From Verrucomicrobiota bacterium (GTDB taxonomy: Bacteria; Verrucomicrobiota; Verrucomicrobiia; Palsa-1439): DNA of 57,903 nt. Made by a program: the position numbers and the translations under genes. The stretch covers positions 1 through 57,903 of the forward strand of contig VHCW01000020.1 of assembly GCA_016871575.1 (NCBI GenBank), in the 5' to 3' direction. Of this stretch, positions 24,958 through 34,857 are shown one piece after another. How positions within the stretch are numbered: position 1 is the first letter of the stretch; each line of letters begins with the position of its first letter. Under the pieces are notes generated by a model. It was not told where the DNA came from, did not search any database, and saw only the letters and a list, made by a program, of their open reading frames with translations.

Positions 24958-26052
24958 ATGACCGTGCACACTGTGGGCGTTATGCCAAAGGCACGTTTTC
25001 TGAGCAAGTTCGCCGACAGTCTCGCAGACGGGACGTTCGTGCGGCTGGTGTTGCCGGGCGACCCGAAGATAACAGCTCGATTGGTCGAGTTGAAGGGCGT
25101 TCCGCACCTGTCACTGACGTTTCATCATGCGACAAAAGATGTCACGAAAAACATCCCCATTTCCGAGGCGGTCGGGTGGGTTGAGAAGCATTTCGCCGGT
25201 GGCGTTTGCTCGGCGTTGTTGGGGACAACCCAACGGGATTGGCAACTCACCCCGAAAGGATTGGTCAGCCACAGGCCAGCAGTCACCACCGCCCCACCCC
25301 GTTCGCACGACCAACCGAAGCAGATGTTGCTCGACGACTCAGCGCGCGATTGGCTCGATGGCCTCGGCGTCTCGCGCCCTGCAATGGCCGACAAGCGACG
25401 GCAAATCGAACGCTACATGGAGATCCTGTCGCACTTGCTCAAGGAGACGCCGGTGGAGAGGCTGGCTGACATGGGATGTGGGAAGGGGTACCTGACATTC
25501 GGGGCGTGGCATCTGTTTCATCGCATCTGGCAGAAGCCGGTGAGAATCACCGGCGTCGAGGCTCGCCCTGAGCTGGTTGAGGCGGCAAACAAACTGGCTC
25601 GGAAGATTGGCGCGGTAGGACTGGAGTTCGTGGCGGGAACAATCCAGTCGGTTGCGTTGCCGCCGCTGGATGCATTGATTGCGTTACATGCCTGCGACAC
25701 GGCAACGGACGATGCGATTCGCCGGGGCATCGAGTCGAAGGCGAAGCTGATCGTCGTGGCTCCCTGCTGCCACAAGGAGGTGCGCCGCCAATGGTCCCAC
25801 CCCGAGCCGCTGGGAGCCGTGCTCCAGCATGGCATCATGGAGGAACGGCTGGCTGAATGGGCCACGGACGGCTTGCGGGCGTTGCACCTCGAAGCGGCAG
25901 GCTACCGGACGAAGCTGTTCGAGTTTGTGTCGGGTGATCATACCCCGAAGAATCTGATGCTCGCCGCCATCCGCACCGGCAAACCGGGAAAACCTGGGCA
26001 ACTAATACGGTTTCGCGAGTTCTTCGGCATCAAGCATCATGCACTCGATTGA
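24958..26052 (+). CDS. SAM-dependent methyltransferase, METTL25/GSTCD-like (Methyltransf_32)
   Basis: A 364-residue protein (from ATG 24958; ATG 24982 is an equally plausible start). The N-terminal 150 residues are a separate domain of unknown type (FVRLVLPGDPKITARLVELK). The Rossmann domain has motif I LADMGCGKGYLTFGAW, an acidic VEARPELVEAA, and two blocks that mark the Methyltransf_32 family: ALHACDTATDDAI and VVAPCCHKEVR. Eukaryotic METTL25 and GSTCD proteins share this fold; bacterial members are uncharacterised, with RNA the suspected substrate. It overlaps the next methyltransferase gene by 14 bp, so the two are likely made together. Confidence 0.75.
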   Translation: MTVHTVGVMPKARFLSKFADSLADGTFVRLVLPGDPKITARLVELKGVPHLSLTFHHATKDVTKNIPISEAVGWVEKHFAGGVCSALLGTTQRDWQLTPKGLVSHRPAVTTAPPRSHDQPKQMLLDDSARDWLDGLGVSRPAMADKRRQIERYMEILSHLLKETPVERLADMGCGKGYLTFGAWHLFHRIWQKPVRITGVEARPELVEAANKLARKIGAVGLEFVAGTIQSVALPPLDALIALHACDTATDDAIRRGIESKAKLIVVAPCCHKEVRRQWSHPEPLGAVLQHGIMEERLAEWATDGLRALHLEAAGYRTKLFEFVSGDHTPKNLMLAAIRTGKPGKPGQLIRFREFFGIKHHALD

Positions 26053-26908
26053 CTGGAAGATTCTGGAACGGTTGCGAACGGGATTCCTCACGGGCGCGCA
26101 GGACTACTGGCGCAACGAGAGTGATGTGGAGAACTACGACCAGACATTTGCACAGCGGATCGGCTGGAAATGGGATTACGCGCTTCGCGAGTTGAAGCGG
26201 CGCGGCTGGTCGCCGCCGGCGGGCGATGTGCTGGATTGGGGATGCGGCACGGGAATCGCCAGCCGGAAGGTCCTGGAGCATTTTCCCGGCAGCGCACGAC
26301 GGTTGTATCTGTGCGACCGGTCGCCGCTGGCGATGAAGTTCGCCGCACGGCAAGTGCGGGGCGTGGATGTCTGGCAAGAATCCGTGCCACCACGTTCAGT
26401 TGATCTGTTGCTGATCAGCCATGCGCTGACGGAACAAGCAGAACCATTCTCACTACCCTGTGAGGCACAGGCCGTCATCATCGTCGAACCGGGCACTTAC
26501 GACGTCAGCCGTCGGTTGATTGCCTTGCGCGAGCGATTGCGGGGGGAGTTTCAAGTCGTGGCACCGTGTCCGCACCAGGCCGCATGCGGCCTGCGGGCAG
26601 CGGAGAACGAACGGCATTGGTGTCACCAGTTCGCGCCGACGCCGGCGGAGGTGTTCATGGACGGTGACTGGGCGCGCTTTGCGAAGCTGGCGGGGATTGA
26701 CCTGCGAAGCCTGCCGGTCAGTTATCTTACGCTGGATCGCCGTGTCGTTGCGACCGGCGCAACACAGGCAATCGGGCGGGCGCGCGTTTACAAGGCACAC
26801 GCGCTGGTGTTGACGTGCGACGAGACGGGCGTGCGCGAACTGCGCGTCACGAAACGGGAGAACCCAGATCTGTTTCGCCGGTTGAAAAAGACACGGCTCA
26901 CGCTATGA
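26039..26908 (+). CDS. Rsm22/METTL17-like ribosomal small-subunit methyltransferase homologue
   Basis: A 289-residue class I methyltransferase-fold protein. Motif I is LDWGCGTGIASR. The family-defining part is the cysteine/histidine signature APCPHQAACGL followed by HWCHQF, as in Rsm22 (PF09243). In mitochondrial METTL17 this signature holds an iron-sulfur cluster and the protein helps assemble the small ribosomal subunit. The ATG lies within the end of the preceding methyltransferase gene (14-bp overlap). Bacterial members have no settled function; a 16S rRNA assembly or methylation role is inferred from family. Confidence 0.8.
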   Translation: MHSIDWKILERLRTGFLTGAQDYWRNESDVENYDQTFAQRIGWKWDYALRELKRRGWSPPAGDVLDWGCGTGIASRKVLEHFPGSARRLYLCDRSPLAMKFAARQVRGVDVWQESVPPRSVDLLLISHALTEQAEPFSLPCEAQAVIIVEPGTYDVSRRLIALRERLRGEFQVVAPCPHQAACGLRAAENERHWCHQFAPTPAEVFMDGDWARFAKLAGIDLRSLPVSYLTLDRRVVATGATQAIGRARVYKAHALVLTCDETGVRELRVTKRENPDLFRRLKKTRLTL

Positions 26909-26923
26909 AATCGCCGGGTTGTG

Positions 26924-28471
26924 TCAGTATGCCCGCGCCATGACAACGCGCTGTGCGCTTGGCTGGCCGGTGAGGATGCATGAACCGGCGCCTTGCGCTT
27001 CCGCAGGAATCTGATCCGCAAAAGGCACGCAACGGATGCTCGTCTCAAATCGTCTGGCCATCTCGTCTTCCTGCGCGTGGTCGCCCGCCCAATGCACCCA
27101 GGCGAAACCGGCATCGTTGCCGGCGAAATATCGCTCGAACTCCTCGATTGTATTGATGACCACACTCCGCTTCGCCCGAAACTGACGCGCGCGCTCCAGA
27201 AGTTCGCGTTGCATCGTGTCGAGCAGCGGCTTGATCGCAGCGATGGCCTCGGCGCGCGGAAGAAATTGTTTCCGCAGTTTCCGCTCGTCCTGGCCCTCCA
27301 CAGGAATGACGAACCGGCGAACGACACACAGACTTCCCTTTTCAAGGTCTTTCGGGCCAATCTCGATGCGGATTGGGACGCCTTTGGCCTCCCATTCGTA
27401 GTACTTCGCGCCGGGCATGATGCCGTCGCGGTCGTCCAATTTGACAGAGAGACCTTGCGACTTGAGTTCAGCCGCGACTTTCGTGGCTTCCTCGATGGTG
27501 CGCGCCTTCTCGTCGTCATTCTTGAAGATGGGAACCAGGACAACGTGAATCGGCGCCAGCTTCGGGGGCAACACCAGCCCATTGTCGTCGCTGTGGGTCA
27601 TGATGAGCGCGCCGACGAGCCGCGTGGAGACGCCCCAGCTTGTGGCATAGACATACTCGCGCTGGCCGTCCTTGTTGAGAAACATCACATCGCTGCTTTT
27701 GGCAAAGTTCTGGCCGAGATAGTGGCTCGTGCCCATTTGGAGCGCTTTGCCGTCCTGCATCATTCCCTCGATGCAAAGCGTGTCCAGCGCACCGGCGAAA
27801 CGCTCGCCGGGTGTCTTGCGCCCCGTGATCACCGGCACGGCGAGGACGTTCTCCGCGAAGTCGGCGTAAACATCGAGCATCCGGAAGGTTTCTTCGATCG
27901 CCTCCTGTTCGGTCGCGTGTGCCGTGTGGCCTTCCTGCCAGAGGAACTCCGTGGTGCGCAGAAAAAGGCGGGTGCGCATCTCCCAGCGGACGACGTTGGC
28001 CCATTGGTTGATGAGGAGGGGCAGGTCGCGGTAGCTTTGAATCCAGTTCTTGTACTGCGCCCAGATGATGGTCTCGCTGGTCGGGCGCACGATGAGCGGC
28101 TCTTCGAGCTTGGAGTTGGGATCAACGACGACGTCACCGTCCACCGTGGTCAGGCGATGATGCGTGATGACCGCACATTCCTTGGCAAACCCGGCGGCGT
28201 GCTTTTCTTCCTTGGCAAGCAGCGAAAGCGGAATGAAGAGCGGGAAATAGGCATTGACGTGGCCGGTCGCCTTGAAACGGTCGTCAAGTTCACGCTGCAT
28301 CTTTTCCCAGATGGCATAACCATGCGGCTTGATGACCATGCAGCCGCGCACCAAGGAATGCTCGGCAAGATCACCGCGTTTGATGACGTCCAAGTACCAC
28401 TGCGCATAGTCTTGCGCGCGCGGCGTGACGGCAACGGGCTGTTTCGGATTGGAATCGATTTTCTGGCTCAT
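26924..28471 (-). CDS. proS: Prolyl-tRNA synthetase, archaeal/eukaryotic-type (ProS3)
   Basis: A 515-residue class II synthetase for tRNA-Pro. It is the short type 3 form, lacking the YbaK-like editing insertion of E. coli ProRS and having a C-terminal domain after the anticodon-binding domain. Motif 2 is visible in VRWEMRTRLFLRTTEFLWQEGHTAH, preceded by RPTSETIIW; the anticodon-binding domain starts near LAPIHVVLVPIFK, and the protein ends with the zinc-domain-like YGRARAY-type tail (VVMARAY). It converges on the Rsm22-like gene with 15 bp between stops. A tRNA-Pro(CGG) lies 4.5 kb away but is not linked functionally beyond being a substrate. Confidence 0.94.
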   Translation of the reverse strand: MSQKIDSNPKQPVAVTPRAQDYAQWYLDVIKRGDLAEHSLVRGCMVIKPHGYAIWEKMQRELDDRFKATGHVNAYFPLFIPLSLLAKEEKHAAGFAKECAVITHHRLTTVDGDVVVDPNSKLEEPLIVRPTSETIIWAQYKNWIQSYRDLPLLINQWANVVRWEMRTRLFLRTTEFLWQEGHTAHATEQEAIEETFRMLDVYADFAENVLAVPVITGRKTPGERFAGALDTLCIEGMMQDGKALQMGTSHYLGQNFAKSSDVMFLNKDGQREYVYATSWGVSTRLVGALIMTHSDDNGLVLPPKLAPIHVVLVPIFKNDDEKARTIEEATKVAAELKSQGLSVKLDDRDGIMPGAKYYEWEAKGVPIRIEIGPKDLEKGSLCVVRRFVIPVEGQDERKLRKQFLPRAEAIAAIKPLLDTMQRELLERARQFRAKRSVVINTIEEFERYFAGNDAGFAWVHWAGDHAQEDEMARRFETSIRCVPFADQIPAEAQGAGSCILTGQPSAQRVVMARAY

Positions 28472-28522
28472 GTTCGCGCTTGTGTAACGCAGCCGACGCT
28501 CGGATGCGAGAGGAAAAACGCG

Positions 28523-29359
28523 TTACGGCAGAATAATCGCCTTCAGCACGATGTCCACGGCGCGCTGCTGCCGGTTGCGGTCGTAGCCGATGAGGAACTT
28601 CGACATGAACTCCCGGTTCTGCGCAGTGCTGCCGACGCGGAACTCCTGTCCGTTGGCAACGAGCACCTCGCTGGCAGCATTGATGAAGATGGTGCTGCAC
28701 CTCTGGTTGTCCGCAAAATAGCTCAACTCAGGAATGAGTTTGACCTGAATCATCTTGCCATCGCCAACCACACGCGGCTCAACCAACAACCGGGACCCAA
28801 CCTGCCGCCAAACGACCCCCGCCTGCAAGTAACCCCACCGCACACCGTATTCGAGAAACCAATCCACAAACGGCACTTCCTCCGTGACGTTGATGGAACC
28901 GCGCCGACCACTGCTGACGGTGATGATCTGCGCTGAATCCTGGGACGTTTGCACGCTCGTGTCACGTCCAAAGCCGCGCACCTCGCCTTGCACCTGAATG
29001 CCGCCACCGATGACAATGCCGCCCCGTGCATCCGTAACGCTCATTCCGCGTGCCGTGGCTGCGCCGCTATCGTTGATGCGCACCTGAATCTGGATGTTTT
29101 TCGGTGGGACGGACACCTGTTTGATAAGGTCGGCAATCTGACGATGCTGTTCCTCGGTGGCCATCACCAGGAGCCGGTTGCGAGGTTCGTCGAGAGTGAC
29201 CTTACCCTCTGCGCCGACAATGCCACGCGCTTGTTCGACAGCCAGCGACGGCTCAGCAAACATCAACACGTGTACACGAAACACGCGCGCCGCCTGCGCG
29301 TGCACCACGGCAAGGCAACACAACCACACACAAAACCATCGTGTCAAACCGTGTCTCAT
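28523..29359 (-). CDS. Short secretin-domain protein
   Basis: A 278-residue exported protein (signal peptide MRHGLTRWFCVWLCCLAVVHAQA). Residues about 45-100 match a secretin N-domain (VTLDEPRNRLLVMATEEQ, IADLIKQVSVPPKN). The rest resembles the secretin homology domain, with INVTEEVPF, a Gly-rich strand pair (GGIVIGGGIQVQGEVRG), GSRLLVEPRVVGDGKMIQV and a final VGSTAQNREF strand. It is far shorter than GspD/PilQ secretins (usually 600 or more residues), with a single N-domain. No other type II, IV-pilus or phage-secretion gene is nearby. It may be an orphan outer-membrane component; the role is unknown. Confidence 0.6.
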   Translation of the reverse strand: MRHGLTRWFCVWLCCLAVVHAQAARVFRVHVLMFAEPSLAVEQARGIVGAEGKVTLDEPRNRLLVMATEEQHRQIADLIKQVSVPPKNIQIQVRINDSGAATARGMSVTDARGGIVIGGGIQVQGEVRGFGRDTSVQTSQDSAQIITVSSGRRGSINVTEEVPFVDWFLEYGVRWGYLQAGVVWRQVGSRLLVEPRVVGDGKMIQVKLIPELSYFADNQRCSTIFINAASEVLVANGQEFRVGSTAQNREFMSKFLIGYDRNRQQRAVDIVLKAIILP

Positions 29360-29365
29360 GCTCGT

Positions 29366-29394
29366 ACTGTGGCGCGCTTTATCGGGCAAGTCAA
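29366..29394 (-). promoter_or_regulatory. Promoter of the secretin-domain gene, leaderless
   Basis: Minus strand TTGACT (29394-29389), 17 nt, CACAGT (29371-29366), then exactly 6 nt to the ATG. The predicted first transcribed base is close to the A of the start codon. Confidence 0.55.
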
Positions 29395-29413
29395 CTGCGC
29401 CACGGGCTGTTCG

Positions 29414-29764
29414 TCATTTCTCAACGCCAGATTCGAGCAACTGCCAGAACTTCGGGTTGTCTTGCAGAAGTTGATCCTCGGAGATCGGCAGTTTGCTCCG
29501 AAAGAAAAAATCCTTCAGCGAATTCTTGTGCAGGATGCACAGGACGCGGATGATGCCGTCTTCCTTCTCAAAATAGATCCGGTAGTCCTTGACCCGGTAA
29601 CGATAGATGCGTTTCCCACCGCGCGTAAGCTGGCCAAACTTTTCATCGGCGCGCTCGAAGTCCTGCGGCAGCACCTGGAAACCATCAATCAGTTCGATCT
29701 GCAGCGATCGTGACATGGCCGACAGTTCTTTTGCGCTGACGGGGCTGAAAATGATCTGTAGCAT
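29414..29764 (-). CDS. RelE/ParE-family toxin-like protein, no antitoxin partner
   Basis: A 116-residue protein with the RelE/ParE fold pattern: N-terminal strand and helices (LQIIFSPVSAKELSAM), then IYRYRVKDYRIYFEKEDG and IIRVLCILHKNSLKDFFF, the strand-turn-strand core and C-terminal catalytic-type segment. A C-terminal tail of about 25 residues (PISEDQLLQDNPKFWQLL) is longer than in classic RelE. Start 29764 is chosen because upstream residues in the longer frame antisense another gene. It lies 20 bp after the GDPD stop on the same strand. No small antitoxin ORF is adjacent, so it may be an orphan or antitoxin-independent relative. Confidence 0.65.
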   Translation of the reverse strand: MLQIIFSPVSAKELSAMSRSLQIELIDGFQVLPQDFERADEKFGQLTRGGKRIYRYRVKDYRIYFEKEDGIIRVLCILHKNSLKDFFFRSKLPISEDQLLQDNPKFWQLLESGVEK

Positions 29765-29784
29765 GGCGGCAGGATACCCCAAGC

Positions 29785-30450
29785 TCACCGCCGCGCAAGA
29801 CAAGACTTTCCACGGTCGGGATAATTCGTAATCAGCCCATCCACGCCCCACGCGATCAACCGCTCCATGTCGGCCCGCCGGTTCACCGTCCAGACAAAGA
29901 GCTTCCATCCCCGACGGTGAATACGCTCGACATCAGCCATCGATCGAATCAGCCGTTTGTCGGCACCAATCCCTCCCGCCGTGAAGGAAAGCGTCTCCGG
30001 CAGACGGCGGGCGACGAGCGCGAAACGCGCGATGCGCGGATTTGCAGCGGCCAATGTTTTCATTCGCACCATCGAGAGCGCAAAGACAATCACCTCACGT
30101 TCCATGCCGCACGCAGCGATCATCGCTGCGACTTTCACCGGGTCAGCGCGTTTTATCTCAACGAGCACGCGCGCCCTGCCACGACATGCCAACAATGCTT
30201 CGCGCAGCGACGGGATCAACGGGTTGAGGCGTTTCATCTCCGCCATCGTCGTGTCGCAAACCCGGGCAGCCACACCGCAAAGACGACCGAGCCGGTAGTC
30301 ATGGAAAACAACAAGCTTGCCGTCCCGTGTTTCGTGCACATCCATCTCGACAAAGTCCACACCGAGCGAGAGCGCGGCGCGGATGGCCGGCATCGTGTTC
30401 TCAACGTGCCGGCTGCTGAAGCCGCGGTGGGCAATGATCGCCGTGCTCAT
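29785..30450 (-). CDS. Glycerophosphodiester phosphodiesterase
   Basis: A 221-residue TIM-barrel enzyme (GDPD/UgpQ type) that releases sn-glycerol 3-phosphate from glycerophosphodiesters. It has the catalytic His pair and metal ligands: IAHRGFSSRHVENTM, FVEMDVHETRDGKLVVFHDYRLGR, and the C-terminal VWTVNR block. No signal peptide, so cytoplasmic. It starts 18 bp after the NrpR-type gene, and the RelE-like gene follows by 20 bp, so the three may be one transcript. Confidence 0.92.
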   Translation of the reverse strand: MSTAIIAHRGFSSRHVENTMPAIRAALSLGVDFVEMDVHETRDGKLVVFHDYRLGRLCGVAARVCDTTMAEMKRLNPLIPSLREALLACRGRARVLVEIKRADPVKVAAMIAACGMEREVIVFALSMVRMKTLAAANPRIARFALVARRLPETLSFTAGGIGADKRLIRSMADVERIHRRGWKLFVWTVNRRADMERLIAWGVDGLITNYPDRGKSCLARR

Positions 30451-30468
30451 GGACGGAAGCTTATCACA

Positions 30469-31473
30469 TCATCCGCGAAACTGGTCGCGCAAGGCGTTGA
30501 AGTCGCCAAACCGGTGAATATCCTCGACCTCCGCCAGTGAGTGGAACTCCACATTCATCTGCGACTCGTGCAACGCGGCAATCGGGTTCAGCCCGCCGTT
30601 CACGATCAACCCGGCGCGTCCTTCGCCGACCGGCACCTGAAAGAGCGGTTGGTTCGGCGTGCCGATTGCCAGTATCCCGTCCAGTCCCTGCCGCTCCGTC
30701 TCCTTCTTGATTTGGCGGACATCGGACACGGCGGCGGCGGGAATTTCGCGGAAACTGACTCCGATGACGCCGCTGCCGGTCCGGGCGCAATCCTGCACGC
30801 GCGTCATCCCCCCGCGAATGAATACTTCCAGCGGATCGAGCGTGCTGCCGTTGTAGTCAATCAGCGCGACAAAACGAACCGGCTTGCCTTCCTTCAGTTC
30901 CATCAGTCCGCCGAAACGGGAGGTGACCGGGATGCCCTGCTTCAGCAGTATGCCGTTTGTCGTAACACTGCAAACGGTGCCCAGCGCAACGCGATTCGCC
31001 GGCACGGTGATTGTCCCAAAGGTCTCTCCCTCGCGCACGATGGCCAGTTTCGTGCCCATGCCGAGTCGCTTGGCGAAGACCAATCGCATGTCTTCCAGCG
31101 CACGTGCGAGATATTGTTTCGGCAGCACTGCAAGATTGCTGACAATAGTGCCCATGCCCGTACGAACGTCGTAGGTCATCCGATACACCAGCGAGTCAAT
31201 CTTGGATGCAACGAACCGCACCTTCTCGGCAATGTTGGCATGGATGAGTTCCTCTTGCCCCTGATCCGTCAACTCACGTCCTGCGCGACGACTGACAGGG
31301 CGAGTCAACCCGTCCCGGTCAAGTTGGAGCAAGTAAAAACGTACCGTGCGCGGTTGCAGATTGACGCCGGCCGCACGCAGCCGCTCCTGAATCCGTGCCG
31401 CTCCGGCAGGACCGCGTATTTCCTGCAGCGCGTTCAGAATGGCGTATTTTGCAGAATCATTTGGTTTGTTCAT
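30469..31473 (-). CDS. NrpR-type transcriptional regulator (wHTH + DUF128)
   Basis: A 334-residue regulator. Residues 5-70 form a winged helix-turn-helix (AILNALQEIRGPAGAARIQE, RTVRFYLLQLDRDGLT). Residues about 85-330 form a single NrpR regulatory domain (DUF128), recognisable by MTYDVRTGMGTIVSNLAV, FGTITVPANRVALGTVCSVT, GIPVTSRFGGLMEL and TGSGVIGVSFREIPAAA. Archaeal NrpR represses nitrogen-assimilation genes and is relieved by 2-oxoglutarate. Its divergent neighbour here is gdhA, whose product consumes 2-oxoglutarate and ammonium, so a nitrogen-control role is a well-supported inference. A palindrome overlaps its own promoter. Confidence 0.85.
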   Translation of the reverse strand: MNKPNDSAKYAILNALQEIRGPAGAARIQERLRAAGVNLQPRTVRFYLLQLDRDGLTRPVSRRAGRELTDQGQEELIHANIAEKVRFVASKIDSLVYRMTYDVRTGMGTIVSNLAVLPKQYLARALEDMRLVFAKRLGMGTKLAIVREGETFGTITVPANRVALGTVCSVTTNGILLKQGIPVTSRFGGLMELKEGKPVRFVALIDYNGSTLDPLEVFIRGGMTRVQDCARTGSGVIGVSFREIPAAAVSDVRQIKKETERQGLDGILAIGTPNQPLFQVPVGEGRAGLIVNGGLNPIAALHESQMNVEFHSLAEVEDIHRFGDFNALRDQFRG

Positions 31474-31477
31474 AATA

Positions 31478-31491
31478 CGGCATTATTGCCG
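31478..31491. promoter_or_regulatory. Candidate NrpR operator overlapping the nrpR promoter
   Basis: A perfect palindrome CGGCA-ttat-TGCCG lies 4 bp upstream of the regulator's ATG. It contains the minus-strand -10 candidate AATAAT (31487-31482), paired with TTGTAT (31511-31506) at 18 nt. Binding here would block the regulator's own promoter; an effect on gdhA, whose -35 candidate starts 31 bp away, is possible. It differs from the archaeal NrpR box (GGAA-N6-TTCC). Confidence 0.5.
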
Positions 31492-31522
31492 CCTTATTTT
31501 TTAGAATACAAGCTATTATCCA

Positions 31523-32938
<1,416 letters not shown>

Positions 32939-32951
32939 CGTTTGCCGATAC

Positions 32952-32988
32952 AAAAAACGCGGCACCCGCAAGGGTGCCGCGTTTTTTT
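32952..32988 (+). terminator. Rho-independent terminator of gdhA
   Basis: An 11-bp GC-rich stem (ACGCGGCACCC / GGGTGCCGCGT) with a GCAA loop is followed by seven T and preceded by six A. The symmetry would also terminate minus-strand transcription, for example from the tRNA-Pro. Confidence 0.92.
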
Positions 32989-33015
32989 GTCCGCATCTGC
33001 GAACCGACTCAAAAG

Positions 33016-33093
33016 TGGTCGGGGCGGCGGGATTTGAACCCGCGACCTCTTGGTCCCGAACCAAGCGCGCTAGCCAAGCTGCGCTACGCCCCG
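33016..33093 (-). tRNA. tRNA-Pro (anticodon CGG)
   Basis: The minus strand folds as a cloverleaf: acceptor CGGGGCG/CGCCCCG, anticodon stem CTTGG/CCAAG around loop TTCGGGA (anticodon CGG), T-arm GCGGG-TTCAAAT-CCCGC, discriminator A and an encoded CCA at 33018-33016. It reads CCG proline codons. Confidence 0.95.
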
Positions 33094-33263
33094 ACACGCA
33101 CAACGCGTGAGACTAAATCACAAAAACCCCACCGCGACAACCCCCAAAATTCAGAACAGACACAAACGCCTGGTGTTGTGCCGCGCTGCCTCGCACCTGT
33201 GCGGCTGTTCGTTGTCTTGAGTTCGGTCTTCACAGGGGCGACACCGATACCACAGCAGCGCCT

Positions 33264-33932
33264 TCAGCGCCAGTATTTCTTCACCAAGCAGAAAAATCGC
33301 GCCGTGTCGCGCAACGGACGGATCCGGCTTCGTCGTGTTGGATCGTAGATCGTGCGAATCTCCACATTCACGATCTGCTGTCCTGCGCGACCGGCTTGAA
33401 TCAACATCTCCGTTTCTGTTTCGAAGCGCATGGTTGCCAAGCGTAGAACCGGCAAGACATCCCGCCGCAACAGGCGAAACCCGCACTGGCTGTCAGCAAT
33501 CCGTTGCCCGGCCAATCGGCTGGCAAGCCACGACGTGAAGCGGTTGGTCCACAATCGCACCAGCGGCATCGCACGGGTATCGCCCATGCGCGTGCCAATG
33601 ACAATCCCCGCACCGCTGTTGCGCGCTGCCGCAACGAACTTCGGAATTTCCTCGGTGGCATGCTGCCCGTCGGCATCCAGAAACACCGCAAACGATGCGT
33701 CTGCGCGGGCGAAGTACTCCAACGCTGTCGCAATGGCGGCGCCCTTGCCCCGGTTCTGTTCGTGTGTCAGCACCGTGGCGCCAGCGGCGCGCGCCGCAGC
33801 CGCCGTCTGGTCCTGGGAACCATCATCAATGACAACCACTTCAGCAACACGCGAGCGCGCACCGTCAATCACGGAGGCGATCCGTGTTGCCTCGTTGAAG
33901 GCGGGGATGAAGGCGATGACACGCTCAGTCAT
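33264..33932 (-). CDS. Family 2 glycosyltransferase (dolichyl/polyprenyl-phosphate sugar type)
   Basis: A 222-residue GT-A enzyme of the DPM1/polyprenyl-phosphate-glycosyltransferase type, lacking C-terminal membrane helices. Nucleotide-sugar site VVVIDDGSQDQT, the metal-binding FLDADGQH (DXD) and the acceptor-site SQCGFRLLRR are present. It probably adds a sugar to a lipid carrier at the inner membrane. It is the last of a three-gene minus-strand set; its start overlaps the stop of the acyltransferase by 8 bp. Confidence 0.85.
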   Translation of the reverse strand: MTERVIAFIPAFNEATRIASVIDGARSRVAEVVVIDDGSQDQTAAAARAAGATVLTHEQNRGKGAAIATALEYFARADASFAVFLDADGQHATEEIPKFVAAARNSGAGIVIGTRMGDTRAMPLVRLWTNRFTSWLASRLAGQRIADSQCGFRLLRRDVLPVLRLATMRFETETEMLIQAGRAGQQIVNVEIRTIYDPTRRSRIRPLRDTARFFCLVKKYWR

Positions 33933-34857
33933 GGGACCGTTGTTGCGCGCTGGTGTTTTCGCCGAAAGCCATGTTCACGGCCAAGGAAAGGTCTTGCTCG
34001 ATATTCCAAAGATCATGGAACAGGAACCATTGCTCGCTGTAGCGGCTGACGCCGCGCTCCAATGACGCGACGACGCCCCGCATCACTGTTTCAACCGTGT
34101 CCGTTTGTTTGTCCGCCCAGATCGGCTCCTCGATGACGTAGGCAAACGTGTCATCGCGCTGGCGGACAATGAAAACGGGAAGCAACGGCGCGCCGGTGGC
34201 AAGTGCCAGCTTGGCCGGGCCGTGCGGCAGGCGGGCGGGTTCCCCGAAGAACTCGACCGTGTCGCGCGCCACGGTGTAATCCCGGTCGGCGACGAGGGCG
34301 ACAATCTCGTTGCGCCGCAGCGCGGCGATGCTCTCGCGCGCGGCCCGCCCCATCGCGATGGGACGGATCTGGCGCGCCTCCCGTTGTTGCTGGTAAAGCG
34401 CATTGACTTTCGGGTCGGGAATCCAGAGCACGACGGCGTTGATTTTGTAGCCCCGAGCCGCGAGCGCGGAGGCGCCGAGTTCCCAGTTGCCAAGGTGTGC
34501 GCTGATGATGATGATGCCCTTGCCGTGTGTGAGAAGTTTGTCGAGCACCTCGGTGGCGTTGCCATACTGCAGGACACGGTTGAGGATCTCCTGTCGCGGC
34601 CGCAGAAACTTGAAGAAATCCACAAGGTACTTCGCAAAGTTCAGGAAATTCTCCCTCGCCAGCGCGCGCAACGCGCGATCTGACAACTCAACACCGCTGT
34701 GCCGGTGGATCCGTCGCAGGTTCCCCATCACGGCATCCCGTCCGCGGCGGTCGAGCAAGACGTACAGATCCGCCACCCGTCGCGCAAGGCCATATGCAAC
34801 CTTCCGAGGCAACAAGTGGGCAAGAAATTCCGCCAGCTTGAGCTGGAGGTATTTCAC
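33925..34857 (-). CDS. LpxL/HtrB-family lauroyl-type acyltransferase
   Basis: A 310-residue inner-membrane acyltransferase. The catalytic HLGNWE (HX4E/D) is at about residue 125, followed by RDYTVARDTVEFFG and LPHGPAKLALATGAPLLPVF, all standard for LpxL/LpxM-like enzymes that add secondary acyl chains to lipid A or related glycolipids. The GTG start overlaps the stop of the preceding glycosyltransferase gene (GTGA), indicating coupled translation. With MGDG-synthase-like and GT2 neighbours it may act on a glycolipid other than lipid A. Confidence 0.85.
   Translation of the reverse strand: MKYLQLKLAEFLAHLLPRKVAYGLARRVADLYVLLDRRGRDAVMGNLRRIHRHSGVELSDRALRALARENFLNFAKYLVDFFKFLRPRQEILNRVLQYGNATEVLDKLLTHGKGIIIISAHLGNWELGASALAARGYKINAVVLWIPDPKVNALYQQQREARQIRPIAMGRAARESIAALRRNEIVALVADRDYTVARDTVEFFGEPARLPHGPAKLALATGAPLLPVFIVRQRDDTFAYVIEEPIWADKQTDTVETVMRGVVASLERGVSRYSEQWFLFHDLWNIEQDLSLAVNMAFGENTSAQQRSHD

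Noticed and set aside
26993-28936. 647-residue plus-strand ORF opposite proS
   Set aside because: Antisense shadow of a high-GC synthetase gene; no domain, no promoter, and it runs through the proS/secretin-gene junction.
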